Shown in pieces: positions 1 to 4,691 of a stretch of 6,860 nt of DNA. The stretch is from positions 1 to 6,860 of the forward strand of contig JAFGCA010000737.1 of NCBI GenBank assembly GCA_016932895.1. Reading direction: 5' to 3'. The position numbers and the translations under genes are program-made. Below the pieces are notes generated by a model. That model was not told the origin of the DNA. It did no database searches and was given only the letters and a program-made list of their open reading frames with translations. The stretch comes from Sedimentisphaerales bacterium. Lineage in GTDB: Bacteria > Planctomycetota > Phycisphaerae > Sedimentisphaerales > SG8-4. Within the stretch, counting starts at the first letter, position 1. Every line of letters begins with the position of its first letter.

Positions 1-265
1 CCCAGACGCGGTACGTGCCCAGCGCCGGGAAGCTCACCTTCGTCGTCGCGTCCCTGACCGGCACGCCAAAGCCGTGCGCCAGCAGGTAGGGCGAACCCAT
101 CTGGTCCATCGACTGCTGATCGACGACCCATCCTCCCGGGTTTTCGAAGCCCTCAGCCTCAACCAGGATGGTTCGACCTGTAGCGACCTGTAGCGAACCG
201 GGCCAGAGTAACGAAACGACGATCGCGATCAGCAGTACGACTACACGTCTGGAGGAAAGCGCCAT
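1..265 (-). CDS. Secreted FAD-dependent oxidoreductase, N-terminal part only (cut by window edge)
   Basis: Only the first 88 codons are visible; the gene continues past the left edge. The start ATG at 265 is preceded by an AGAGGG ribosome site 8 nt upstream. The protein opens with SRR and a hydrophobic stretch (about residues 8-20), a Sec-type signal peptide ending near residue 30. The mature part has VEAEGFEN (35-42), GGWVVDQQ (44-51), MDQMGSPYLL (53-62) and GTYRVW (83-88). From memory, this is the beta-rich N-terminal domain that precedes a Rossmann FAD-binding domain in secreted planctomycete and Bacteroidetes FAD-dependent oxidoreductases found near polysaccharide-degradation genes. The FAD motif itself lies outside the window, so the catalytic assignment is by family resemblance. 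A separate promoter lies upstream (331-359), so it need not be co-transcribed with rpiB. A 10-bp tandem duplication sits at the signal-peptide/mature junction. Confidence 0.65.
   Translation of the reverse strand, partial: MALSSRRVVVLLIAIVVSLLWPGSLQVATGRTILVEAEGFENPGGWVVDQQSMDQMGSPYLLAHGFGVPVRDATTKVSFPALGTYRVW
174..193. repeat. Perfect 10-bp tandem duplication inside a coding region
   Basis: The decamer cgacctgtag occurs twice head to tail (174-183 and 184-193) and is followed by cga, the start of a third copy. It falls in the FAD-oxidoreductase gene, at codons about 24-31, just where the signal peptide ends. Because 10 is not a multiple of 3, the two copies are read in different frames, and gain or loss of one copy would put the signal peptide out of frame with the mature protein. 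As sequenced, the frame is open. Confidence 0.9.
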
Positions 266-330
266 GGCATCGACCCTCTGGAACGATGGCTTCGGTTGAC
301 ATTGCGATGGATCGAGAGAGCTCTGGCCGA

Positions 331-359
331 AGTGTAGCCGTTGCGGGCGGCAGTTTCAA
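331..359 (-). promoter_or_regulatory. Candidate sigma-70-type promoter for the FAD-dependent oxidoreductase gene
   Basis: On the minus strand a TTGAAA -35 box (354-359, 5 of 6 matches to TTGACA) is followed after exactly 17 bp by a TACACT -10 box (331-336, 4 of 6 matches). Transcription would start near 324, giving a leader of about 60 nt before the ATG at 265. It lies in the 101-bp gap between the rpiB stop and this gene, the expected place. Found by eye; planctomycete promoters are not well defined, so treat it as a candidate. Confidence 0.45.
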
Positions 360-366
360 GAGATGC

Positions 367-828
367 CTACGGTTGGCCCGTTTCGGGTCGGTTTTTTTCG
401 AGATCGGCGATCTTGTTGATCCGGCGCAGGTGGCGACCTCCGTCGAAGCCCGTGGCCAGCCAGATGTCGACGATTTCGAGGGCCTGCTGGATGGAGACCA
501 TGTGGGCGCCGATCGATATGACGTTGGCGTTGTTGTGCTGCCGGCCCAGCCTGGCGCCGCGTTCGTTCCAGCAGACGGCACAGCGGATGCCGGGGACTTT
601 GTTGGCGACGATGGCTTCGCCGTTACCGCTGGCGCCGAGGACGATGGCACGGTCACACTTGCCCTGGGCGACGGCCAGGGCCGCGGGGTAGACGAAATCC
701 GGATAGTCGCATGATTCGGCCGAGTTCGTCCCGAAGTCCATGACGTCGTGGCCGTGTTCGCTGAGGTGCTGCTTGATGCGTTCTTTGTACTCGTAGCCTG
801 CGTGGTCCGTACCCAATGCGATCTTCAT
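367..828 (-). CDS. rpiB: Ribose-5-phosphate isomerase B (RpiB/LacA/LacB family), Glu-type active site
   Basis: This 153-residue cytoplasmic sugar-phosphate isomerase interconverts ribose 5-phosphate and ribulose 5-phosphate in the non-oxidative pentose phosphate pathway. Family landmarks are TDHAGY (7-12; Asp8 and His9), CDYPDF (40-45), the phosphate loop GASGNGE (65-71), NKVPGIR (76-82), RQHNN (96-100; His98 as the likely ring-opening residue) and GGRH (130-133). Length is normal. Where E. coli RpiB has a catalytic Cys, this protein has SGNGE with Glu71, the arrangement known from Mycobacterium tuberculosis RpiB. I chose ATG 828 because MKIALGTDHAG matches known RpiB starts and a GGAG lies 4 nt upstream. 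The frame stays open to 927, but that 33-residue extension is low-complexity and begins upstream of the predicted transcription start near 906. An A7 run on the coding strand (392-398) lies near the 3' end. Related allose- or galactose-6-phosphate isomerase activity cannot be excluded. Confidence 0.93.
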   Translation of the reverse strand: MKIALGTDHAGYEYKERIKQHLSEHGHDVMDFGTNSAESCDYPDFVYPAALAVAQGKCDRAIVLGASGNGEAIVANKVPGIRCAVCWNERGARLGRQHNNANVISIGAHMVSIQQALEIVDIWLATGFDGGRHLRRINKIADLEKNRPETGQP

Positions 829-861
829 CTTTCTCCGTGCCCTTTGCTCTTCTTCTGTCGG

Positions 862-899
862 GGGCGCCTTCGCCCGCTCTGTGAAGGCGCGACGCCTTC
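862..899 (-). promoter_or_regulatory. rpiB leader with competing hairpins
   Basis: Between the rpiB promoter and its ribosome site the minus-strand transcript would carry GAAGGCG (899-893), then CGCCTTC (889-883) after a 3-nt loop, then a second GAAGGCG (871-865) 11 nt later. The middle arm can pair with either flanking arm, both as perfect 7-bp stems. The third arm also overlaps a separate 5-bp stem, GGGCG with CGCCC (875-871 and 866-862, 4-nt loop). This is the geometry of mutually exclusive leader structures, although no run of T follows as an intrinsic terminator would need. It could instead be a chance short repeat in GC-rich DNA. The arms are certain; a regulatory role is inference. Confidence 0.35.
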
Positions 900-912
900 G
901 ATGCAGGGCACT

Positions 913-941
913 ACTATAGCCGGGCAAGGTCTCGGATGCAA
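913..941 (-). promoter_or_regulatory. rpiB: Candidate sigma-70-type promoter of rpiB
   Basis: On the minus strand TTGCAT (936-941; first three bases of TTGACA match) is followed after 17 bp by TATAGT (913-918; 5 of 6 matches to TATAAT). Transcription would begin near 906, leaving a leader of about 78 nt before the rpiB ATG at 828. The spacing and strong -10 box, in an otherwise non-coding stretch directly ahead of a housekeeping gene, make this a good candidate. It also argues that the in-frame ATG at 927 is not the rpiB start, as it would lie upstream of the transcript. Confidence 0.5.
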
Positions 942-1075
942 TCCCTGAGCCCGGACTATGAGCGGGTCAGGGAAGATTGACGTGGAAAATAGGCTGAACA
1001 GGCGTGAAAAAGCCCCCTCCGCTGTCCTGGCGAGCCACCCTGACGGTCAACCCGCCTGCAGGTGAGATACGCCGT

Positions 1076-1261
1076 TCACTTGCGCAGGACATCCAAGAGC
1101 CTGTCGACGACGACGTCGAGTCGCTCCGTGATGCTGTACCGTCCCTCGCCGAGCTGCCGGCGGATGTCCAGGATCTTGTCGATACGGACTTCCGGCCTCT
1201 CTTCCCCGATCAGGACGGCTGTCGCCGTGCCTGAACAGGCTGAAGGGTCATATGAGTGCAT
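1076..1261 (-). CDS. flgM: Short FlgM-like anti-sigma-28 factor
   Basis: This is a 61-residue protein with a short polar N-terminus (1-22) and a C-terminal helical part resembling the FlgM family: EVRIDKILDIR (24-34), QLGEGRY (36-42), and RLDVVVDRLLDVL (47-59). FlgM binds the flagellar sigma factor FliA (sigma-28) and holds it inactive until the hook is complete; the family pattern is V-R-x-[DE]-K-[IV]-x-x-[IL]-R, then G-x-Y, then a final helix. Classical FlgM is about 95-100 residues, so this is a minimal version keeping mainly the sigma-binding half. The start is fixed well: a stop codon lies in frame at 1280-1282, ATG 1261 is the only ATG in between, and GAGGTGG lies 3 nt upstream of it. 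No flagellar gene is nearby; it stands alone between non-coding stretches. It could instead be an unrelated small helical protein; the resemblance is from memory, not from a search. Confidence 0.58.
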   Translation of the reverse strand: MHSYDPSACSGTATAVLIGEERPEVRIDKILDIRRQLGEGRYSITERLDVVVDRLLDVLRK

Positions 1262-1590
1262 GGTCCACCTCGTCTGTGCTCATCCGAGCGTCCTCGGTTT
1301 GGCGAAGCAGTCCCTTGCCTCAACCAGGCCGAATCCCGATGCAGTACTGTGCGCGTGCTCTCGATCACCTTCTTGCTTTCAAGAGCGCTGCCTCGGATTG
1401 CCGTTGTCAATGTGCGTCCATTCTCGGTGTTGGCGACTGCAAATCTCTACGAAACAGTCGCAAACATCTGCTATCATACGTTTCCGGCAAGGGCGTTGCC
1501 CCGAGCAAAAGGCTCTATCTGGACGAGAGAAATGCTTAACCCCATCCGCCTTTGGCGAAATGACACTGTGTCGGCCCTGTCCGGGTGACC
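1262..1590. other. Gene-poor stretch upstream of the FlgM-like gene
   Basis: I see no convincing gene in these 329 bases. Open frames on both strands are short, use unlikely codons and lack known motifs. The stretch holds several small inverted repeats: a 7-bp pair at 1433-1461; cgcc/ggcg at 1547-1557; the 11-bp palindrome gacactgtgtc at 1562-1572; gagc/gctc at 1503-1515; and ccgag/ctcgg at 1284-1297, which lies 22 nt ahead of the FlgM-like start. None is followed by a T run, so I do not call a terminator for the large gene that ends at 1591. It presumably contains the promoter for the FlgM-like gene, but I found no clear -35/-10 pair. A weak GG-N10-GC element (1487-1500, minus strand) is discussed in the findings. 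Confidence 0.6.
1433..1461. repeat. 7-bp inverted repeat with 15-bp spacer
   Basis: GCGACTG (1433-1439) and its exact complement CAGTCGC (1455-1461) flank a 15-bp AT-richer spacer, in the non-coding stretch about 170-200 bp upstream of the FlgM-like start. It could be an operator half-site pair or an RNA stem with a large loop. A 7-bp match at this distance could also be chance. Confidence 0.4.
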
Positions 1591-4500
1591 CTACCGAGGG
1601 CTGGTTGTTAGCTGCTCCAGAAAGGCGTCGGACAGACGCAATGTGAACTCCTTGCCCGCGTCTTCCTCGCCTCCAACCTCGTAGCCGACATGCTCTTCAA
1701 TGCGTTCGCGCGTGACCGGATCGATAGCCAACGCGCACAGACAGCCTGTCGAGTGTGCGGGCACGTTGAGCCGCGCGATGCCCTCGGTGTCGGTGCGCTG
1801 ATTGGTATAGAGCAGGAGCCGGTCGGAATCCGTGGAGAAGATGGTCACGCCCTCCATTGGCGCGCCGTTGGGGTCGACGACCCTGACGGTCACGCCGATA
1901 CCTGTAGTGAACCCGACCCGACCGAATTCAGTGACCTCGCCTTGTTGGAGGCGGACCTGCCCGAGTTGAACGGGGAGCCATCCTCTCTCGCTGTCGAAGC
2001 GTGCGATGAGGGTGAGATTCACACCGGCCGGCACGTGGACGGTCTGTTCGACATTGGGCCGCAACGCGAAGCGACGAGCCATGCCGTTCAGTTCCGTCAG
2101 CCACCGAGCAGATTCCCCCGGCGCGGCGCTCCAGTGGAGGTACGCGCGAGTTCTGGTACTGTCCCGATTGCCCGGGTCGGGAACCACGGGACAAAGCGAT
2201 ACCGTTGCTGCCGGGTAGAGTTTCAACGCATTCGGCAAGGTCACGACGCCGTTCTCGTCAGGCTCGAACCGCAGTGACTGCATCGGTGTACGCGGATCGG
2301 CCGAGCCTCGGCCGCTTAGTCCCGCCGGGGTACCCATGAAGCCCTCCGCCAGGACCGCCATGGAGGCCATCGGCAGACCGACCTGGTGTTCTGCCACGAG
2401 GCAAAACGCGCCTTGGCGGTCGGTCAGTGCGAACGCCATGGCATTGGGTCGCCAGTCGCGGTCGAACCCGTTCAGGACGAGGGCCAGCGCCGGGTCGTTC
2501 GGGTCGGGATTGGGACCGAGGGCTCTGATTGCCTCCCACTGGCAGGGCTCGACGGCAGAGGCGTCCGGGGCGCCAAGGGACACGTTGCACACGACCAGCG
2601 CGCCCGCGATCGGCGCGCCGGTGAGGCCGTTGACGACGAGGCCCTGGTACGTCAGACGGGTGGGTCGGACCTGCTCGGGCTTGAACACGACGACATCCGG
2701 CCGAGCCGTGGTGAGGTCGACCGGCCGGAACGTGCAAAGCTGTCCGTCCCACACGGCGCGAGCATGATAGATGCCCGCCTGGAACTGTCGTTCCCGCACG
2801 AAGCGACTGAGAAACCGTCCCGAACTGCGGTTGCCGTATCGGATGTCGATCTGAACCTTGTCGAGCTTGTCCGGATCGGTCACCGGGCCGGACTCGTCCT
2901 CAACCACGAAGCGCGGGAAGTATTTTTCGCTCTGAGGTGACAAGGTGATCGTCGGCACCTCGATAATGCCCTCGGGACTGGGCCTTGACGTGGGAGGCTG
3001 CACGGTCGCGGCGACGGAATACCCGGGGGCCATGGCGCTGAAGAACGAGAGCCGCTCGCCGTTCGCAGGGAGCAGTACGATTTCGAAGAGGCCGTCACGG
3101 TCTGTCTTCGTCACGCGGTTGCGCGCGCTGTAGAGCGTCTGCTTGGGCGTCAGGCCGGCAGCCGCCTGGGCCGCCTGCGTCACCAGGTCCTCCCATTGTC
3201 GTGGTTTCAACGAGCAGGGATCCGTGTCCCTGAGCGAGTGATTGGCCAGCACGACGACGTTCGCCATCGGTCTGCCTGTTCCGTTCTTGACGACCCGCCC
3301 CCGGTAGGTGATGGGAGAGCCCGATCTGAAAACGATGTGCTCGGGACTCTCGGCCGTCAGCTCCACCGGGCCGAAGCCAACAGGTCCGTGCCAGCCGAAG
3401 GTGCGGGCGCGGAGCTCTCCCGGCGGCAAGACATAGCCATCCTTGAATTGGTCGTAGCGTAAGCGCGCCCACGTCCTTTCATCCCGCCGCAGGACAAGCT
3501 CGATGTTGGCCAATTCCTTTTCGTCGGTGACGGGACCGTCGAAAGATTCAAAAGAGAAGGTATGGAAACTCTCTTCGCCTGCCAGCGGCGCCAGCGTGAA
3601 GGTGTTGGGCACGCCTCCCGAGACGGTCAGCGGTCTGACCCCGCCCAAGCGCCGCAGGTTCAAAGTGGTCGGCGGCTCGATCGTAATCTCGTGCCGGGTT
3701 CCCGGCGCCGGCAGTCCTCTCAGGACGAAGTCCTTGGTCATGGTGGGCCAGCACAGCGCGAACCACCCTTGCTCGTTCGTGATGGCCCGACTGACGAACA
3801 GCTTGTGATAGCAGTCATTGTCTCCGGCCGATCCCGCCGTGGCCGAAAAGACCGGGATGCTTGCCAGAGGCCGTCCCTCTGTGTCGACGACGGTCCCCTG
3901 AATCGCGGAGGCCATCGCCTCGGAATTCTTGGGCACCATGGGAACGACGTAGATGCCGTCCGGATTCTCCTCGCTCCGCATCATTTGCGCCGTGGCGATG
4001 CCGTAGTCGGGGTGTTCGACCCGCATCGTCAGCATGCCGGCGCCTTCCAGCAGCCGCGCGAGCCGGCCTTCTCCGTCCGACTGGGCGGTGCCCAGACGAA
4101 TCGGTGGTGTTTCGACGTCGTCGGAGGGTCTCATTTCCATCGTGACAGATGCGCCGGTCATCGGATTGCCCAAGGCGTCGAAGAACGTCCACCCGTCGCT
4201 GTATCGGCTGCGACCGGCCTGAAACCAGATGGTCTGGCGATAGTCCGACCGGTAGGTGCGGAGACAGACGTACGGGGTGAGAACCGTGGCTATACCCTGG
4301 TCCTTCTGATCCTCGGCGCGGATGAGAACGTAGGCCGATTCGGAGATCGATGGCGACGCTTTCTTGAGAGCGCTGAACTCAACCGCCAGATCGTGGATGG
4401 AGACCGTAACGAGCACCGACCTGGCCGGATCGTTCTGTGGCTCGGGGTAGATGCGGACCACCAGCCCCCGGCCTTCCAGCATTTCGGCGGCTGCCTGCCG

Positions 4501-4614
4501 GGTTTCTTGTGCGAAATCACGCTGGTCTTTTGTTTCCTGCGACGCAGTCCGCGCGCAGACGAGATTCGCCAGCACCACGATCATGGCCGACGAGAGCAAC
4601 AATTTCCACCGCAT
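1591..4614 (-). CDS. Large secreted protein of repeated carboxypeptidase-regulatory-like (Ig-fold) modules
   Basis: This is a 1007-residue exported protein of unknown function. A Sec signal peptide (basic MRWK, hydrophobic core about 5-19, cleavage near residue 21-26) starts it. No transmembrane helix, catalytic motif or C-terminal sorting signal is evident. It consists of beta-sandwich modules like the CarboxypepD_reg family, each marked by a G-x-V-V...G-x-P strand pair and a T-[DN]-x-x-G-x-[FA] turn: about 140-205 (SDGEGR), 237-290 (QGTVVDTEGRP, TNEQGWF), 437-535 (RGRVVKNGTGRP, TDRDGLF), 656-760 (QGLVVNGLTGAP, TDRQGAF) and 906-980 (VRVVDPNGAP, TDTEGIA). Linker modules between them also repeat (see repeat entry). 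Such modules usually serve as spacers or binding scaffolds in secreted proteins; no enzyme domain is attached. ATG 4614 has AGAGGGG 5 nt upstream and a promoter at 4646-4675. The next gene ends 77 bp upstream. Product class is firm, role unknown. Confidence 0.85.
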   Translation of the reverse strand: MRWKLLLSSAMIVVLANLVCARTASQETKDQRDFAQETRQAAAEMLEGRGLVVRIYPEPQNDPARSVLVTVSIHDLAVEFSALKKASPSISESAYVLIRAEDQKDQGIATVLTPYVCLRTYRSDYRQTIWFQAGRSRYSDGWTFFDALGNPMTGASVTMEMRPSDDVETPPIRLGTAQSDGEGRLARLLEGAGMLTMRVEHPDYGIATAQMMRSEENPDGIYVVPMVPKNSEAMASAIQGTVVDTEGRPLASIPVFSATAGSAGDNDCYHKLFVSRAITNEQGWFALCWPTMTKDFVLRGLPAPGTRHEITIEPPTTLNLRRLGGVRPLTVSGGVPNTFTLAPLAGEESFHTFSFESFDGPVTDEKELANIELVLRRDERTWARLRYDQFKDGYVLPPGELRARTFGWHGPVGFGPVELTAESPEHIVFRSGSPITYRGRVVKNGTGRPMANVVVLANHSLRDTDPCSLKPRQWEDLVTQAAQAAAGLTPKQTLYSARNRVTKTDRDGLFEIVLLPANGERLSFFSAMAPGYSVAATVQPPTSRPSPEGIIEVPTITLSPQSEKYFPRFVVEDESGPVTDPDKLDKVQIDIRYGNRSSGRFLSRFVRERQFQAGIYHARAVWDGQLCTFRPVDLTTARPDVVVFKPEQVRPTRLTYQGLVVNGLTGAPIAGALVVCNVSLGAPDASAVEPCQWEAIRALGPNPDPNDPALALVLNGFDRDWRPNAMAFALTDRQGAFCLVAEHQVGLPMASMAVLAEGFMGTPAGLSGRGSADPRTPMQSLRFEPDENGVVTLPNALKLYPAATVSLCPVVPDPGNRDSTRTRAYLHWSAAPGESARWLTELNGMARRFALRPNVEQTVHVPAGVNLTLIARFDSERGWLPVQLGQVRLQQGEVTEFGRVGFTTGIGVTVRVVDPNGAPMEGVTIFSTDSDRLLLYTNQRTDTEGIARLNVPAHSTGCLCALAIDPVTRERIEEHVGYEVGGEEDAGKEFTLRLSDAFLEQLTTSPR
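1900..3906 (-). repeat. Three diverged protein-level repeats of a two-module unit
   Basis: Within the large secreted protein a unit of about 200-250 residues occurs three times: residues 237-435 (3310-3906), 436-655 (2650-3309) and 656-905 (1900-2649). Each unit is a regulatory-like module followed by a linker beta-module. Matching landmarks are the G-x-V-V opening at 239, 439 and 658; a Cys after the second strand at 268, 467 and 691; the turn at 279, 504 and 731; GPVTDEKEL (360) against GPVTDPDKL (576); and a closing segment PPGELRARTF (397), QAGIYHARAV (612), PAGVNLTLIA (862), each followed by PV-[EDQ]-L (416, 631, 881). Units 1 and 2 share the clearest linker; units 2 and 3 share the C-x-W motif variant. 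Copy three is the most diverged. Seen by eye; DNA-level identity is low, so the duplication is old. Confidence 0.7.
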
Positions 4615-4645
4615 AATAGCCCCTCTCTAAAGTCAAGCTGTCGAG

Positions 4646-4675
4646 ATTATACCCGCCAGTGACTCTGCGAGGCAA
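4646..4675 (-). promoter_or_regulatory. Candidate sigma-70-type promoter of the large secreted protein gene
   Basis: In the 77-bp gap after the sulfatase gene, the minus strand has a perfect TATAAT (4646-4651) with TTGCCT (4670-4675; 4 of 6 matches to TTGACA) 18 bp upstream. Transcription would begin near 4639, about 25 nt ahead of the ATG at 4614, with room for the AGAGGGG ribosome site. A perfect -10 box is notable in such GC-rich DNA. It suggests the large gene can be expressed independently of the sulfatase. Confidence 0.5.
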
Positions 4676-4691
4676 GCCTTTTTCGGGTCGG

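Noticed and set aside
381..391. The 11-mer tttcgggtcgg occurring here and again at 4681-4691
   Set aside because: One copy is inside rpiB and the other just past the sulfatase stop; no other shared flanking sequence, so it is probably chance in GC-rich DNA.
829..927. N-terminal extension of rpiB from the upstream in-frame ATG
   Set aside because: The extension is low-complexity and charged, known RpiB proteins begin at the MKIALG-type start, a ribosome site precedes ATG 828, and the predicted transcription start (about 906) lies downstream of ATG 927.
1009..1034. Possible intrinsic terminator after the FlgM-like gene (GGGGGC followed by five T on the minus strand)
   Set aside because: Only a three-base GCC/GGC pairing around a long loop can be drawn; no stable stem.
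1210..1410. 66-codon minus-strand frame starting with TTG and overlapping the FlgM-like gene
   Set aside because: Weak start, Arg/Ser-rich tail without motif, and it overlaps in another frame a better supported gene with a good ribosome site.
1547..1572. Possible terminator after the large gene (CGCC-AAA-GGCG and the palindrome GACACTGTGTC)
   Set aside because: Stems of four to five base pairs with minimal loops and no T run following; not enough for a terminator call.
1252..1588. Two overlapping plus-strand frames of 95 and 110 codons ahead of the FlgM-like gene
   Set aside because: They overlap each other in different frames, have no recognisable motif and unlikely composition. The first has a purine-rich stretch before its ATG, but that alone does not support a gene.
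1431..1590. Riboswitch-like structured RNA in the gene-poor stretch
   Set aside because: I compared the small hairpins by eye with c-di-GMP, ZTP, THF, TPP and SAH riboswitch cores and found no convincing conserved core on either strand.
1690..2277. 195-residue open frame on the plus strand opposite the C-terminal part of the large gene
   Set aside because: Same reason: no motifs, antisense to a well-supported gene.
3562..4662. 366-residue open frame on the plus strand opposite the large secreted protein gene
   Set aside because: Arg-, Gly- and His-rich translation without recognisable motifs, lying antisense to a protein with a clear signal peptide and domains. Typical GC-driven antisense shadow.
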